From NCBI RefSeq assembly GCF_017876755.1, contig NZ_JAGIOO010000001.1, forward strand, positions 5,441,786-5,505,785: a stretch of 64,000 nt of DNA, given 5' to 3'. Position numbers and translations under genes: made by a program. The notes under the pieces are model-generated. The model was not told the DNA's origin. It was given only the letters and a program-made list of their open reading frames with translations, and did no database searches. The DNA is from Crossiella equi. Its GTDB lineage: Bacteria; Actinomycetota; Actinomycetes; Mycobacteriales; Pseudonocardiaceae. Within the stretch, counting starts at the first letter, position 1, and each line of letters starts with the position of its first letter. Positions 44,023 through 55,674 of the stretch are shown piece by piece.

Positions 44023-44337
44023 ATGAAGATCAAGAAGGGCGACACGGTCGTCGTCATCGCCGGCAAGGACAAGGGTGCCAAGGGCAAGGTCATCCAGGCC
44101 TACCCCGACACCCAGCGCGTCCTGGTCGAGGGTGTCAACCGGATCAAGAAGCACACCCGGGTCTCGCAGACCCAGCGTGGCGCTCAGTCCGGTGGCATCG
44201 TGACCCAGGAAGCCACGATCCACGCGTCCAACGTGATGGTCGTGGACTCCGACGGCAAGCCCACCCGCGTTGGTTACCGCACCAACGACGAGGGTCGTCG
44301 CGTGCGCATCTCGCGGCGGAACGGTAAGGACATCTGA
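44023..44337 (+). CDS. rplX: 50S ribosomal protein uL24
   Basis: 104 aa. Early assembly protein with a KOW motif ([20 protein letters not shown]). No extension or gap against the family. Two bases precede rplE. Confidence 0.98.
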   Translation: MKIKKGDTVVVIAGKDKGAKGKVIQAYPDTQRVLVEGVNRIKKHTRVSQTQRGAQSGGIVTQEATIHASNVMVVDSDGKPTRVGYRTNDEGRRVRISRRNGKDI

Positions 44338-44339
44338 TC

Positions 44340-44903
44340 ATGACGACCGCAGAGAAGATCGCTCCGCGGCTCAAGGGCCGTTACCGCGAGGAAATCGCCG
44401 GCGCGCTGCAGGAGCAGTTCACCTACGCCAACCGGATGCAGATCCCCGGTCTGGTGAAGATCGTCGTGAACATGGGTGTCGGTGACGCCGCCCGCGACGG
44501 CAAGCTGATCGAGGGCGCTGTCCGCGACCTGGCGACCATCACGGGCCAGAAGCCCGAGGTGCGCAAGGCGCGCAAGTCCATCGCGCAGTTCAAGCTCCGC
44601 GAGGGCATGCCGATCGGTGCCAAGGTCACCCTCCGCGGTGACCGCATGTGGGAGTTCCTCGACCGCCTGCTGACCATCGCGCTGCCGCGTATCCGCGACT
44701 TCCGCGGCCTGTCGCCGAAGCAGTTCGACGGCAACGGCAACTACACGTTCGGTCTGAACGAGCAGTCGATGTTCCACGAGATCGACCCCGACTCGATCGA
44801 CCGTCCGCGCGGTATGGACATCACCGTCGTCACCACCGCCGGCACCGACGAGGAGGGCCGGGCGCTGCTGAAGCTCCTGGGCTTCCCGTTCAAGGAGAAC
44901 TGA
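44340..44903 (+). CDS. rplE: 50S ribosomal protein uL5
   Basis: 187 aa. Binds 5S rRNA and contacts P-site tRNA. Motifs [20 protein letters not shown] and [19 protein letters not shown] are present. Two bases separate its stop from the rpsN ATG. Confidence 0.98.
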   Translation: MTTAEKIAPRLKGRYREEIAGALQEQFTYANRMQIPGLVKIVVNMGVGDAARDGKLIEGAVRDLATITGQKPEVRKARKSIAQFKLREGMPIGAKVTLRGDRMWEFLDRLLTIALPRIRDFRGLSPKQFDGNGNYTFGLNEQSMFHEIDPDSIDRPRGMDITVVTTAGTDEEGRALLKLLGFPFKEN

Positions 44904-44905
44904 TC

Positions 44906-45091
44906 ATGGCGAAGAAGGCGCTGATCCAGAAGGCCGCGCGCAAGCCGAAGTTCAAGGTGCGGGGCTACACCCGTTGCCAGCGCTGCGGCCGTCCGCACTC
45001 GGTCTTCCGCAAGTTCGGCCTGTGCCGCGTGTGCCTCCGCGAGATGGCGCACCGGGGCGAGCTGCCCGGCGTGAGCAAGTCCTCCTGGTAA
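44906..45091 (+). CDS. rpsZ: 30S ribosomal protein uS14, zinc-binding type
   Basis: 61 aa, the short type-Z form. Four Cys bind zinc: Cys24, Cys27, Cys40 and Cys43 (CQRC and CRVC). The ATG at 44906 follows the rplE stop; longer frames upstream are shadows. Actinobacteria often hold a second, zinc-free uS14 under Zur control elsewhere; none is in this window. Confidence 0.96.
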   Translation: MAKKALIQKAARKPKFKVRGYTRCQRCGRPHSVFRKFGLCRVCLREMAHRGELPGVSKSSW

Positions 45092-45179
45092 TCCAGGCTG
45101 TCTGGCCACGCCCCGCTTCAATTCCACTTCGCCGTAGGCCCGAGCGGGAACCCCGGCGAGAAAGGTTGACAAGGTCACC

Positions 45180-45578
45180 ATGACGATGACCGATCCCATC
45201 GCAGACATGCTCACCCGTCTGCGCAACGCCAACTCGGCGTACCACGACCAGGTCGTGATGCCGCACTCCAAGCTGAAGGCGTCGATCGCCGACATCCTGC
45301 AGCGCGAGGGCTACATCTCCGGTCACCGCACCGAGCAGGGCGAGAAGAGCCAGCAGCTCGTCGTCGAGCTCAAGTACGGCCCGAACCGTGAGCGGAGCAT
45401 CGCCGGCCTGCGCCGCGTCTCCAAGCCCGGTCTCCGGGTGTACGCCAAGTCCACCAACCTTCCCAAGGTGCTGGGCGGGCTCGGCGTGGCCATCATCTCC
45501 ACGTCGACCGGTCTGCTGACCGACCGGCAGGCGAACAAGCAGGGTGTGGGCGGGGAAGTCCTCGCCTACGTCTGGTGA
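45180..45578 (+). CDS. rpsH: 30S ribosomal protein uS8
   Basis: 132 aa. Central-domain assembly protein. The ATG at 45180 is used; an internal ATG six bases later is possible. The C-terminal motif [20 protein letters not shown] is intact. Stops 16 bases before rplF. Confidence 0.97.
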   Translation: MTMTDPIADMLTRLRNANSAYHDQVVMPHSKLKASIADILQREGYISGHRTEQGEKSQQLVVELKYGPNRERSIAGLRRVSKPGLRVYAKSTNLPKVLGGLGVAIISTSTGLLTDRQANKQGVGGEVLAYVW

Positions 45579-45594
45579 GAGGGGGAACTTCGAC

Positions 45595-46134
45595 ATGTCG
45601 CGCATTGGCAAGCTCCCCATCACCGTGCCCGCGAGTGTGGACGTCACCATCGACGGCCCGTCCGTCACGGTGAAGGGTCCCAAGGGCACCCTCCAGTACA
45701 CCCTGGTCGACCCGATCGTGGCCGAGCGGGACGAGACCGGCGCTCTGCTGGTCAAGCGCCCGAACGACGAACGCCGCAGCCGCGCGCTGCACGGCCTGTC
45801 GCGCACCCTGGTGAGCAACATGGTCGTCGGCGTCACCGACGGTTACGAGAAGAAGCTCGAGATCCACGGCGTTGGTTACCGCGTCGCGCTCAAGGGCACT
45901 GAGCTCGAGTTCGCGCTGGGCTTCAGCCACCCCGTGAAGGTCACCCCGCCGGAGGGCATCACCTTCGTCGTCGAGTCCCCGACCCGCTTCTCGGTCAAGG
46001 GCATCGACAAGCAGCAGGTCGGCGAGGTCGCGGCCAACATCCGCAAGATCCGCAAGCCGGACCCGTACAAGGGCAAGGGCGTGCGGTACGCGGGCGAGGT
46101 CATCCGCCGCAAGGTCGGAAAGACGGGTAAGTGA
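45595..46134 (+). CDS. rplF: 50S ribosomal protein uL6
   Basis: 179 aa. Two-domain protein near the sarcin-ricin loop. Starts [17 protein letters not shown]; the conserved C-terminal segment [16 protein letters not shown] is present. The ATG at 45595 follows a GAGGGGGAA site; the frame upstream belongs to no protein. Confidence 0.98.
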   Translation: MSRIGKLPITVPASVDVTIDGPSVTVKGPKGTLQYTLVDPIVAERDETGALLVKRPNDERRSRALHGLSRTLVSNMVVGVTDGYEKKLEIHGVGYRVALKGTELEFALGFSHPVKVTPPEGITFVVESPTRFSVKGIDKQQVGEVAANIRKIRKPDPYKGKGVRYAGEVIRRKVGKTGK

Positions 46135-46136
46135 TC

Positions 46137-46538
46137 ATGAGCGAGACTACAACCGTCAAGCGCAAGCGCGCAGGCAAGGACGTCTCCACCCTGCGTCGCG
46201 TGGCCCGTACGCGCCGGCACTTCCGCATCCGCAAGAAGATCAGCGGTACCGCGGAGCGCCCGCGTCTCGTGGTCACCCGGTCCTCGCGCCACATGGTGGC
46301 GCAGGTCATCGACGACCTCGCCGGTCACACCCTGGCGTCGGCCTCCACCCTGGAGGCGGACATCCGCGCGCTGGACGGCGACAAGAAGGCCCGCGCGGCC
46401 AAGGTCGGCGAGCTGGTCGCGGCCCGCGCCAAGGAAGCCGGGATCGCCAAGGTCGTCTTCGACCGCGGCGGTTACGACTACCACGGCCGGATCGCCGCGC
46501 TGGCTGACGCCGCGCGCGAGGCCGGGCTGGAGTTCTGA
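46137..46538 (+). CDS. rplR: 50S ribosomal protein uL18
   Basis: 133 aa. 5S rRNA binder. The ATG at 46137 is preferred over a GTG six bases before that overlaps the rplF stop. Motifs [19 protein letters not shown] and [19 protein letters not shown] are typical. Confidence 0.97.
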   Translation: MSETTTVKRKRAGKDVSTLRRVARTRRHFRIRKKISGTAERPRLVVTRSSRHMVAQVIDDLAGHTLASASTLEADIRALDGDKKARAAKVGELVAARAKEAGIAKVVFDRGGYDYHGRIAALADAAREAGLEF

Positions 46539-46570
46539 GTCATGCAGAGCACTGAAGGAAGGAACGCCTG

Positions 46571-47212
46571 ATGCCGGGACGTACACGGCAAACCGGCGGC
46601 GGCCAGGGCGGTCCGGGTGGCCAGGGCAACGAGCGTGGCGACCGCCGCGACCGTCGCGACCGTCGCGACTCCGGTCGTGGCGGGGCTCCGCAGGAGAAGT
46701 CCCTCCACATCGAGCGCGTGGTTGCGATCAACCGCGTCGCGAAGGTGGTCAAGGGTGGTCGTCGCTTCAGCTTCACCGCGCTGGTGATCGTTGGCGACGG
46801 CGACGGCATGGTCGGCGTGGGCTATGGCAAGGCCAAGGAAGTTCCGGCCGCCATCGCCAAGGGTGTTGAGGAGGCGAAGAAGAACTTCTTCCGCGTCCCC
46901 CGCATCGCCGGCACCATCCCGCACCCGGTCCAGGGCGAGGAAGCGGCGGGCGTCGTCCTGCTGCGTCCGGCCAGCCCCGGTACCGGTGTGATCGCGGGTG
47001 GCCCGGTGCGCGCCGTGCTCGAGTGCGTCGGCATCCACGACGTGCTGAGCAAGTCGCTGGGCAGCGACAACGCGATCAACATCGTGCACGCCACGGTTGC
47101 CGCGCTGAAGATGCTGCAGCGCCCCGAAGAGGTCGCCGCTCGTCGTGGCCTGCCGCTGGAGGACGTTGCTCCGGCGGGCATGCTGCGGGCCCGAGCTGGA
47201 CAGGGGGCCTGA
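46571..47212 (+). CDS. rpsE: 30S ribosomal protein uS5
   Basis: 213 aa. An N-terminal Gly/Arg/Asp-rich extension of about 40 residues ([17 protein letters not shown]) precedes the normal uS5 fold, a common actinobacterial trait. The spectinomycin loop ([18 protein letters not shown]) is wild type. Ends six bases before rpmD. Confidence 0.97.
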   Translation: MPGRTRQTGGGQGGPGGQGNERGDRRDRRDRRDSGRGGAPQEKSLHIERVVAINRVAKVVKGGRRFSFTALVIVGDGDGMVGVGYGKAKEVPAAIAKGVEEAKKNFFRVPRIAGTIPHPVQGEEAAGVVLLRPASPGTGVIAGGPVRAVLECVGIHDVLSKSLGSDNAINIVHATVAALKMLQRPEEVAARRGLPLEDVAPAGMLRARAGQGA

Positions 47213-47217
47213 TCCCC

Positions 47218-47403
47218 ATGGCCAAGCTCCAGATCACCCAGCTCCGCAGCACCATCGGCTGCAAGCAGAACCAGCGCGACTCGCTTCGCACCCTGGGTCT
47301 GCGCAAGATCCGCCAGCAGGTGGTCCGTGAGGACAGCCCGCAGGTCCGTGGCCTCGTCCACACCGTGCGGCACCTGGTGGCGGTCGAGGAGGTCGCTGAC
47401 TGA
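47218..47403 (+). CDS. rpmD: 50S ribosomal protein uL30
   Basis: 61 aa, full length. Motif [20 protein letters not shown] with the LGLRKI core. The ATG at 47218 follows the rpsE stop; the longer frame is a shadow of rpsE. Stop overlaps rplO (TGATG). Confidence 0.97.
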   Translation: MAKLQITQLRSTIGCKQNQRDSLRTLGLRKIRQQVVREDSPQVRGLVHTVRHLVAVEEVAD

Positions 47404-47846
47404 TGACCATCAAAATCCACCACCTGCGTCCGGCCCCCGGCTCCAACACCCCGAAGACCCGTGTCGGTCGTGGTGAGGGTTCCAAGGGCAAGACCGCTGG
47501 TCGCGGTACGAAGGGCACCAAGGCACGGAAGAACGTGCCCGCGGCCTTCGAGGGTGGGCAGATGCCCATCCACATGCGACTGCCGAAGCTGAAGGGCTTC
47601 AAGAACCCCTTCCGCACCGAGTACCAGCCGGTCAACGTGACCGACCTGGCGCGGCTGTTCCCCGAGGGGGGCACCATCGGTGTGGAAGACATCGTCAACG
47701 CCGGTCTGGTTCGCAAGAACAAGCTGGTCAAGGTCCTCGGCAACGGCGACCTCGGCGGTGTGAAGCTCAACGTGACCGCGCACAAGTTCTCCTCCAGCGC
47801 GATCGAGAAGATCAACGCGGCTGGCGGCTCGGTCACCGAGCTGTGA
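47403..47846 (+). CDS. rplO: 50S ribosomal protein uL15
   Basis: 147 aa. Late-assembly protein with the Gly/Arg-rich N-terminus ([19 protein letters not shown]). Last ribosomal gene of the spc cluster here; a strong hairpin follows, so secY starts a separate unit. Confidence 0.98.
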   Translation: MTIKIHHLRPAPGSNTPKTRVGRGEGSKGKTAGRGTKGTKARKNVPAAFEGGQMPIHMRLPKLKGFKNPFRTEYQPVNVTDLARLFPEGGTIGVEDIVNAGLVRKNKLVKVLGNGDLGGVKLNVTAHKFSSSAIEKINAAGGSVTEL

Positions 47847-47866
47847 GTCGTCCTTAGCACCACCGG

Positions 47867-47896
47867 ACGGGTCGGCAGGGACTCCTGCCGACCCGT
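47867..47896 (+). terminator. Terminator after rplO
   Basis: A 13-bp perfect stem, ACGGGTCGGCAGG with CCTGCCGACCCGT, loop GACT, extendable to 16 bp with one wobble, about 20 bases after the rplO stop. It separates the spc ribosomal genes from secY-adk-map; the secY promoter must lie in the next 200 bases. Confidence 0.75.
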
Positions 47897-48100
47897 TCGT
47901 GCTTTGCCGGTACTCCGTCTTGCCCATTCCCAAGGTCAATCCGACGGTAGGGGTGGGCAGGATCAGCATGGCTGTTAAAGTCACAGCACGTTTCGCACTG
48001 TGGTGGTGCGAGGCGCCCCTGGACTGCGCGGGTACCGCTCGCCAGCTTGCACACAGTCAGTAGTCGGCCAACCGGGCCGGCCACGCCGAGGAGGTCTTGC

Positions 48101-49416
<1,316 letters not shown>

Positions 49417-49417
<1 letters not shown>

Positions 49418-49968
49418 TGCGACTCGTTCTTGTCGGCCCGCCCGGAGCGGGCAAGGGTACCCAGGCCACCGTGCTCGGACAGAAGCTCGGTGTGCCGCAC
49501 ATCTCCACCGGCGACCTGTTCCGCTACAACGTCGGCCAGGAGACCGCACTGGGCAAGGAAGCCAAGGGCTACCTCGACGCGGGCGAGCTGGTGCCGGACT
49601 CGGTCACCAACGCCATGGTCAAGGAGCGGCTGGCCCAGGAGGACGCCAAGGACGGCTTCCTGCTGGACGGCTTCCCGCGCAACACCGCCCAGGCGGACGT
49701 GCTCGGCCAGATCCTCAAGGAGCGCGACGAGGCGCTGGACGCGGTGCTCGAGTTCCAGGTCCCGGAGGACGTGCTGGTCGAGCGCCTGCTCGCCCGCGGC
49801 CGGTCCGACGACAACGAGGACGTCATCCGCCGCCGCCAGCAGGTGTACCGCTCGGAGACCGCGCCGCTGCTCGGCTACTACGCGGACATCCTGCTGACGG
49901 TCGACGCGGTCGGCGCGGTCGAGGAGATCACCGGCCGCGCGCTGGACGCGCTCAACAACCGCAAGTAG
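49417..49968 (+). CDS. adk: Adenylate kinase
   Basis: 183 aa, GTG start. P-loop GPPGAGKGT (7-15), AMP-binding STGDLFR, and FLLDGFPRN are intact. It is the short-LID form without the zinc-binding insertion. Converts AMP and ATP to two ADP. Coupled to secY and followed after 13 bases by map, a standard order. Confidence 0.98.
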
Positions 49969-49981
49969 AAGGGCAGGACCC

Positions 49982-50776
49982 GTGCTTCGGCGGGGACGCG
50001 GAATCGAGATCAAGACACGTACCGAGCTGGAGGCCATGCGCGCCGCCGGCTTGGTCGTGGCCCGCACACTGGCCGCCGTCTCGGCGGCGGCCAAGGCGGG
50101 CGTGAGCACCGGCGAGCTGGACGAGCTCGCCGAGCAGACCATCCGGGACGCTGGTGCGGTGCCCTCGTTCAAGGGCTACCACGGCTTCCCGGCCTCGATC
50201 TGCGCCTCGGTCAACGAGCAGGTCGTGCACGGCATCCCCAACCGCGCCCAGGTGCTCGCGGAGGGCGACCTGCTCTCCGTCGACTGCGGCGCGATCCTGG
50301 ACGGCTGGCACGGCGACTCCGCGGTCACGCTGGCCATCGGCACGGTCACCGAGCAGGAGCTCAAGCTCTCGCAGGCCTGCCGCGACTCGATGCTCGCGGG
50401 CATCGCCGCGGTGCGCCCGGGCAACCGGCTCACCGACATCAGCCACGCGATCGAGACCTCGATCCGGGCCAGTGCCGAGCGCGACGGCCTGGAGTACGGG
50501 ATCGTCGCCGACTACGGCGGCCACGGGATCGGCACCCAGATGCACATGGAGCCGTTCCTGCCGAACCAGGGCAAGCCGGGCAAGGGCCCGAAGCTCAAGG
50601 TCGGCATGGCCATCGCGGTCGAGCCCATGGTCACCCTCGGCAGCGAGGAGACCATCGAGCTCGAGGACGGCTGGACCGTCATCACCGACGACGGCTCCCG
50701 GGCCACGCACTGGGAGCACAGCGTCGCGGTGACCGAGGACGGCCCCTGGGTGTTGACCGCGCCCGAGGAGGACTGA
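49982..50776 (+). CDS. map: Methionine aminopeptidase, type I
   Basis: 264 aa, GTG start behind AGAAGGGCAGG. The five metal ligands are present: Asp101, Asp112, His181, Glu214 and Glu245. Removes the initiator Met from new proteins. Short N-terminal form without the SH3-binding extension. Ends with a terminator. Confidence 0.97.
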   Translation: MLRRGRGIEIKTRTELEAMRAAGLVVARTLAAVSAAAKAGVSTGELDELAEQTIRDAGAVPSFKGYHGFPASICASVNEQVVHGIPNRAQVLAEGDLLSVDCGAILDGWHGDSAVTLAIGTVTEQELKLSQACRDSMLAGIAAVRPGNRLTDISHAIETSIRASAERDGLEYGIVADYGGHGIGTQMHMEPFLPNQGKPGKGPKLKVGMAIAVEPMVTLGSEETIELEDGWTVITDDGSRATHWEHSVAVTEDGPWVLTAPEED

Positions 50777-50793
50777 CCTCCACCAGGACCACC

Positions 50794-50831
50794 CCGAACG
50801 CCCCCGGCCCTCCGCGGCCGGGGGCGTTCGG
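50794..50831 (+). terminator. Terminator after map
   Basis: A 16-bp stem around GAACGCCCCCGGCC/GGCCGGGGGCGTTC with a six-base loop, 17 bases after the map stop. Closes secY-adk-map. Confidence 0.8.
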
Positions 50832-50851
50832 CGTTCTGGCACCATCGGGGT

Positions 50852-51280
50852 GTGAGCGAGCCGGTTCCGTACGAGCACCAGCGGATCTCCGACGCCGATC
50901 GGGAGGCCGCGGCCGAGCGGCTGCGCCGGGCCCATGGTGAGGGCAGGATCACGCTGGGTGAGTTCGACGAACGCCTCCAGCTGGTCTGGACCACTAGGAC
51001 GTACGGGGAGCTGGCGGTGGTGACCGCCGACCTGCCCGAGCTGGCCGCCAAGCCCCAGCCCCCGGCCCGGGTCGAGCCCGCCCGGCACCCGCGGCCGGTG
51101 TTCCGGGTGTTCCTGGTCATCTACCTGTTCGCGGTGGTGATCAACCTGGTGACCTGGGGCTTGGTCACGCTGACCGAGTTCGAGCTGGTCTACCCGTGGT
51201 TCCTGTGGGTGGCCGGACCGCCCGGTGTGCTGCTCGCCGGTTGGTACCTGCTGGGTCGCCCCAGGTCAGACGAGGGCTGA
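50852..51280 (+). CDS. DUF1707 domain membrane protein
   Basis: 142 aa, GTG start. The N-terminal DUF1707/SHOCT-like domain is clear: ISDADREAAAERLRRAHGEG then ITLGEFDERLQLVWTTRTYGEL. Two membrane helices follow (about 85-105 and 115-135). Such proteins are common in actinobacteria with no settled function. No good ribosome site is seen; the start may be leaderless, 20 bases after the map terminator. Confidence 0.75.
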   Translation: MSEPVPYEHQRISDADREAAAERLRRAHGEGRITLGEFDERLQLVWTTRTYGELAVVTADLPELAAKPQPPARVEPARHPRPVFRVFLVIYLFAVVINLVTWGLVTLTEFELVYPWFLWVAGPPGVLLAGWYLLGRPRSDEG

Positions 51281-51368
51281 CGAAGTCGGTCCGACCCAGG
51301 CGGGTCCGTTAGCCCGTTCGAGGTACCTCCCAGGGACCCATTCGAATACGTATCGCGGATGACGACCG

Positions 51369-51584
51369 GTGACGGACCGTGCTGTCACCCTGGCTGACGT
51401 GAGTGAATCAGTGCGAACGTGGCTCATCGCCAGTGCGGTCATGATCGCCGTGTGGGCTGCCATGTCGATGACCACCGGCAAGGGGATCTACCCCTGGTTC
51501 GTGTGGCCGGTCGGTATCTGGGGTGCCATCGAGCTGTTCAGCTGGATGAGCAAGCGCGATGAGAACCACAGCGAACAGAGCTGA
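51369..51584 (+). CDS. Small two-helix membrane protein
   Basis: 71 aa from the GTG at 51369; a GTG at 51399 would give 61 aa. Two predicted membrane helices (WLIASAVMIAVWAAM and WFVWPVGIWGAIELFSWM) with a short loop, similar to the 2TM domain that often follows DUF1707. Ribosome sites are weak for both starts. Function unknown. Confidence 0.5.
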   Translation: MTDRAVTLADVSESVRTWLIASAVMIAVWAAMSMTTGKGIYPWFVWPVGIWGAIELFSWMSKRDENHSEQS

Positions 51585-51621
51585 CTGAGACCAAGTCCAC
51601 CGCCTCCGGACCCACCCCGGT

Positions 51622-51651
51622 TTGGAGACCTGCGCGTTCAGCGCCTACACT
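51622..51651 (+). promoter_or_regulatory. infA-rpmJ-rpsM operon promoter
   Basis: TTGGAG (51622-51627) and TACACT (51646-51651), spacer 18 bases. It would give a leader of about 210 bases before infA. Confidence 0.6.
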
Positions 51652-51867
51652 GGAGCATCGGCGCATCTCGTTGTGCCCGCCTCCACGTGTCCCGTGGCTG
51701 TTCACTCAGCTGCCTGGCGACCGGTCCTGCACCTCTAGTGCGGATCCGGCGGTCAGCCAGGGTCTCGAAGGTAGCGGGCGCCTCGACTGCCCGTACACCG
51801 CCTGATCAGGGGTTTTCTGCTCTGTTCGGGTTTGCCAGATCTATCACCGTCACGAAACGCGGAGGAC

Positions 51868-52089
51868 ATGGGCAAGAAGGACGGGGCCATTGAAGTCGAG
51901 GGCCGCGTAGTCGAGCCGCTCCCCAACGCGATGTTTCGCGTCGAGCTGGAGAACGGCCACAGGGTCCTTGCACACATCAGCGGCAAGATGCGGCAGCACT
52001 ACATCCGCATCCTGCCCGAGGACCGGGTAGTCGTGGAGCTGTCGCCCTACGACCTGTCCCGTGGCCGCATCGTCTACCGCTACAAGTGA
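51868..52089 (+). CDS. infA: Translation initiation factor IF-1
   Basis: 73 aa. S1-type OB fold with the full family sequence, starting [20 protein letters not shown]. The ATG at 51868 sits right behind GGAGGA; an upstream in-frame start is not conserved. First gene of the alpha-operon region. Confidence 0.97.
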   Translation: MGKKDGAIEVEGRVVEPLPNAMFRVELENGHRVLAHISGKMRQHYIRILPEDRVVVELSPYDLSRGRIVYRYK

Positions 52090-52097
52090 CCTCCACG

Positions 52098-52120
52098 GTG
52101 TCCTGGTGCCCCCAGGACAC
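52098..52120 (+). other. Hairpin between infA and rpmJ
   Basis: A nine-bp perfect stem, GTGTCCTGG (52098-52106) with CCAGGACAC (52112-52120), loop of five bases. Too weak and too U-poor for a clear terminator; it could adjust the ratio of IF1 to the ribosomal genes. Confidence 0.4.
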
Positions 52121-52144
52121 GCGGCCAAGCAGGAGTGCACGACC

Positions 52145-52258
52145 GTGAAGGTCCAGCCGAGCGTCAAGAAGATCTGCGACAAGTGCAAGGTGATCCGCCG
52201 TCACGGGCGGGTCATGGTGATCTGCGAGAACCAGCGCCACAAGCAGCGCCAGGGCTGA
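52145..52258 (+). CDS. rpmJ: 50S ribosomal protein bL36, zinc-binding type
   Basis: 37 aa, GTG start. Zinc ligands Cys11, Cys14, Cys27 and His32 are all present (the C+ type). The start fits the family exactly; the longer frame upstream is noncoding. Late-assembly protein of the 50S subunit. Confidence 0.96.
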   Translation: MKVQPSVKKICDKCKVIRRHGRVMVICENQRHKQRQG

Positions 52259-52439
52259 TCACCCGCACTGTCGTCGCAGGATCCGGACGACAAACCACAC
52301 AAGCCTTCCCGAACCTGTCCGGCACTGCGGTGCCAGGACTGACCCCCGGACTCCAGGCCGGGGCCCGCGAGTTATCGAGTCGACTCGAGGGATGGTCGGG
52401 GAGCAGACCTGGAGAAACGACGAAGGAGCAAGTCGCCGC

Positions 52440-52820
52440 ATGGCACGACTCTCTGGCGTCGATCTTCCCCGCGAAAAGCGGCTGGAGATCGCGCTGACCT
52501 ACATTTTCGGCATTGGCCGTACCCGCTCCAAGGAGATCCTGACCGCGACCGGCCTCAGCGCCGACCTGCGCGTCCGGGAGCTCACCGACGACGACGTCGT
52601 CAAGCTGCGGGACTACATCGAGAACCACTTCAAGGTCGAGGGTGACCTCCGCCGCGAGGTTCAGGCCGACATTCGCCGGAAGATCGAGATCGGCTGCTAC
52701 GAGGGGCTGCGGCACCGCCGCAACCTGCCCGTGCGAGGCCAGCGCACCAAGACCAACGCGCGCACCCGCAAGGGCCCGAAGAAGACGGTCGCCGGCAAGA
52801 AGAAGGCCGGAAAGAAGTAA
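52440..52820 (+). CDS. rpsM: 30S ribosomal protein uS13
   Basis: 126 aa, starting [20 protein letters not shown] behind GAAGGAG. Head protein that forms bridges to the 50S subunit; the C-terminal basic tail ([19 protein letters not shown]) reaches the P site. About 180 bases separate it from rpmJ. Confidence 0.98.
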   Translation: MARLSGVDLPREKRLEIALTYIFGIGRTRSKEILTATGLSADLRVRELTDDDVVKLRDYIENHFKVEGDLRREVQADIRRKIEIGCYEGLRHRRNLPVRGQRTKTNARTRKGPKKTVAGKKKAGKK

Positions 52821-52851
52821 GACCTCGCGCTAGCTAGGAGAACCCCGCAAC

Positions 52852-53259
52852 ATGCCACCCAAGTCCCGTCAGGGCGCCGGGGTCAAGAAGATCCGGCGTA
52901 AGGAAAAGAAGAACGTCTCTCACGGGTTCGCCCACATCAAGAGCACGTTCAACAACACGATCGTGTCGATCACCGACCCGACCGGCAACGTGATCAGCTG
53001 GGCGTCCGCAGGCCACGTCGGCTTCAAGGGCTCCCGCAAGTCCACGCCGTTCGCCGCGCAGATGGCCGCGGAGAACGCCGCGCGCAAGGCCGCTGAGCAC
53101 GGCATGCGCAAGGTGGACGTGTTCGTGAAGGGCCCTGGCTCCGGCCGGGAGACCGCGATCCGTTCGCTCCAGGCCGCTGGCCTCGAGGTCGGCACCATCC
53201 AGGACGTGACCCCGCAGCCCCACAACGGCTGCCGCCCGCCCAAGCGGCGCCGGGTCTAA
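52852..53259 (+). CDS. rpsK: 30S ribosomal protein uS11
   Basis: 135 aa. Platform protein; motifs [33 protein letters not shown] and the [15 protein letters not shown] end are intact. Lies 31 bases after rpsM and 24 before rpsD. Confidence 0.98.
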   Translation: MPPKSRQGAGVKKIRRKEKKNVSHGFAHIKSTFNNTIVSITDPTGNVISWASAGHVGFKGSRKSTPFAAQMAAENAARKAAEHGMRKVDVFVKGPGSGRETAIRSLQAAGLEVGTIQDVTPQPHNGCRPPKRRRV

Positions 53260-53283
53260 GCGCGGGAAGGAGAGTAATTCACG

Positions 53284-53889
53284 ATGGCTCGTTACACCGG
53301 TCCCGCGACCCGCAAGTCCCGCCGTCTCAAGGTTGACCTCATCGGCGGCGACCGCTCCTTCGAGCGCCGTCCGTACCCCCCGGGTCAGCACGGGCGTACT
53401 CGCATCAAGGAGAGCGAGTACCTGCTCCAGATGCAGGAGAAGCAGAAGGCTCGCTTCACCTACGGCGTCCTGGAGAAGCAGTTCCGTCGCTACTTCGAGG
53501 AAGCCCGCCGCGTCACCGGCAAGACCGGTGAGCAGCTGCTGGTCATCCTCGAGACCCGCCTCGACAACGTCGTCTACCGGGCTGGCCTGGCCCGCACCCG
53601 GCGCCAGGCGCGCCAGCTGGTGAGCCACGGCCACTTCCTGGTCAACGGCAAGAAGGTCAACATCCCGAGCTTCCGGGTGTCCCAGTACGACATCATCGAC
53701 GTGAAGCCGAAGTCGCTGCCGACGCTGCCGTTCCTGGCCGCGAAGGAAGCCCTCGGCGACCGTCCGGTGCCGGCCTGGCTCCAGGTTGTTCCGTCGACGC
53801 TGCGCGTGCTCGTGCACTCGCTCCCGGTCCGGGCTCAGATCGACACCCCGGTCCAGGAGCAGCTCATCGTCGAGCTCTACTCGAAGTGA
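53284..53889 (+). CDS. rpsD: 30S ribosomal protein uS4
   Basis: 201 aa. The S4 RNA-binding domain ([20 protein letters not shown]) is clear. No N-terminal zinc Cys cluster, so it is the C- form. In E. coli uS4 represses the alpha operon; whether this holds in actinobacteria is unknown. A UUCG-loop hairpin follows directly before rpoA. Confidence 0.98.
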   Translation: MARYTGPATRKSRRLKVDLIGGDRSFERRPYPPGQHGRTRIKESEYLLQMQEKQKARFTYGVLEKQFRRYFEEARRVTGKTGEQLLVILETRLDNVVYRAGLARTRRQARQLVSHGHFLVNGKKVNIPSFRVSQYDIIDVKPKSLPTLPFLAAKEALGDRPVPAWLQVVPSTLRVLVHSLPVRAQIDTPVQEQLIVELYSK

Positions 53890-53895
53890 CGTATC

Positions 53896-53925
53896 CCGGG
53901 GCGACCGTTTCGACGGTCGCCCCGG
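53896..53925 (+). other. UUCG-tetraloop hairpin between rpsD and rpoA
   Basis: A 13-bp perfect stem, CCGGGGCGACCGT with ACGGTCGCCCCGG, closed by a TTCG loop, six bases after the rpsD stop. Exceptionally stable in RNA. It may be an internal terminator, a processing site or a stabiliser that sets the rpoA level apart from the ribosomal genes. Confidence 0.6.
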
Positions 53926-54019
53926 TACTGCGTCTGTCCGTCCGCGCGAAGGGTGTGCGGGCGGTGCAAGTCCAGTACGGCGTCAAATAGCGGGCGCCGA
54001 CAGGCAAAGGAGTTCCACA

Positions 54020-55072
54020 GTGCTTATCTCCCAGCGGCCCACGCTGGCCGAGGACACGGTCAACGAGACCCGCTCCCGGTTCGTCATCGAACCGCTCGAG
54101 CCGGGCTTCGGCTACACCCTCGGCAACTCGCTGCGGCGCACGCTGCTGTCCTCCATCCCGGGGGCGGCCGTGACCAGCATCCGCATCGACGGCGTGCTCC
54201 ACGAGTTCACCACGGTGCCCGGCGTGAAGGAGGATGTCACCGACATCATCCTGAACCTCAAGGAGCTGGTCGTCAGCTCCGAAGAGGACGAGCCGGTCAC
54301 CATGTACCTGCGCAAGCAGGGCCCCGGTGAGGTCACCGCTGGCGACATCGTGCCGCCGGCCGGTGTCACCGTGCACAACCCCGACCTGCACATCGCCACT
54401 CTGAACGGCAAGGGCAAGCTGGAGATCGAGCTCGTCGTCGAGCGCGGTCGCGGCTACGTCCCGGCCATGCAGAACAAGCAGGCCGGCGCCGAGATCGGCC
54501 GGATCCCGGTCGACTCGATCTACTCGCCGGTCCTGAAGGTGACGTACAAGGTCGAGGCCACCCGTGTCGAGCAGCGCACGGACTTCGACAAGCTGATCCT
54601 TGACGTGGAGACCAAGCCGAGCATCACGCCGCGCGACGCGGTGGCCTCGGCCGGTAAGACCCTCGTCGAGCTGTTCGGCCTGGCCCGTGAGCTCAACGTC
54701 GACGCCGAAGGCATCGAGATCGGCCCCTCGCCCGCCGAGGCGGACACCATCGCGGCGTTCGCGATGCCGATCGAGGACCTGGACCTCACGGTCCGTTCCT
54801 ACAACTGCCTCAAGCGCGAGGGCATCCACACCGTTGGCGAGCTCGTCTCGCGCAGCGAGGCGGACCTGCTCGACATCCGCAACTTCGGTGCGAAGTCCAT
54901 TGACGAGGTCAAGCTCAAGCTGGCCGGTCTCGGGCTCGCGCTCAAGGACAGCCCGCCCGGGTTCGACCCGGCGTCGGCTGCCTCGGAGTACACCGGTGAG
55001 GGTTGGGCCAGCGCGCACGTCGACCCGGTCCACGACGATGGCCAGGACTACGCGGAGACGGAGCAGCTCTGA
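54020..55072 (+). CDS. rpoA: DNA-directed RNA polymerase subunit alpha
   Basis: 350 aa; the GTG at 54020 gives [16 protein letters not shown] as in relatives. The N-terminal dimerisation domain ([20 protein letters not shown]) and the C-terminal DNA-binding domain ([20 protein letters not shown]) are joined by a normal linker; the acidic tail is usual for actinobacteria. 130 bases separate it from rpsD. Confidence 0.98.
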   Translation: MLISQRPTLAEDTVNETRSRFVIEPLEPGFGYTLGNSLRRTLLSSIPGAAVTSIRIDGVLHEFTTVPGVKEDVTDIILNLKELVVSSEEDEPVTMYLRKQGPGEVTAGDIVPPAGVTVHNPDLHIATLNGKGKLEIELVVERGRGYVPAMQNKQAGAEIGRIPVDSIYSPVLKVTYKVEATRVEQRTDFDKLILDVETKPSITPRDAVASAGKTLVELFGLARELNVDAEGIEIGPSPAEADTIAAFAMPIEDLDLTVRSYNCLKREGIHTVGELVSRSEADLLDIRNFGAKSIDEVKLKLAGLGLALKDSPPGFDPASAASEYTGEGWASAHVDPVHDDGQDYAETEQL

Positions 55073-55137
55073 GCTGTCCCGTCCACTGTGGACGTTGATA
55101 CGTCACAGCGGTTGAGCTTGATCTAGAGGAGTACGAG

Positions 55138-55674
55138 ATGCCTACGCCCACCAAGGGAGCTCGGCTCGGTGGGTCCCCGGCCCACGAGCGGCTGCTCCTG
55201 GCCAACCTGGCCACCCAGCTGTTCCAGCACGGCCGGATCACCACCACCGAGGCCAAGGCGCGGCGGCTGCGTCCGCTCGCCGAGAAGCTGATCACCAAGG
55301 CCAAGCGCGGCGACCTGCACAACCGCCGCGAGGTCATGCGCACCGTCCGCGACAAGGACGTGGTGCACAAGCTGTTCGCCGAGATCGGCCCGCACTTCGC
55401 GGAGCGCCCCGGCGGTTACACCCGCATCACCAAGACGATGCCGCGCAAGGGCGACAACGCCCAGATGGCGATCATCGAACTGGTCGCGGAGAAGACCGTC
55501 ACCAGCGAGGCGGAGAAGGCTCGCGGCACCAAGTTCGCCAAGGACGAGGTGACCACGACCGACGCCGTGTCGGCGACCGAGGTCGTCGACGCCACCGAGG
55601 ACACCAAGGCTGAGGCTGAGGTGACCGAGGAGGCCAAGGCTGACGAGAACAAGGACGACAAGTCCGAGAAGTGA
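55138..55674 (+). CDS. rplQ: 50S ribosomal protein bL17
   Basis: 178 aa against ~127 in E. coli. The first ~125 residues are the bL17 fold ([20 protein letters not shown]); the rest is an acidic Thr/Glu/Lys tail often seen in actinobacteria. The GTG of truA overlaps its stop. Confidence 0.97.
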   Translation: MPTPTKGARLGGSPAHERLLLANLATQLFQHGRITTTEAKARRLRPLAEKLITKAKRGDLHNRREVMRTVRDKDVVHKLFAEIGPHFAERPGGYTRITKTMPRKGDNAQMAIIELVAEKTVTSEAEKARGTKFAKDEVTTTDAVSATEVVDATEDTKAEAEVTEEAKADENKDDKSEK

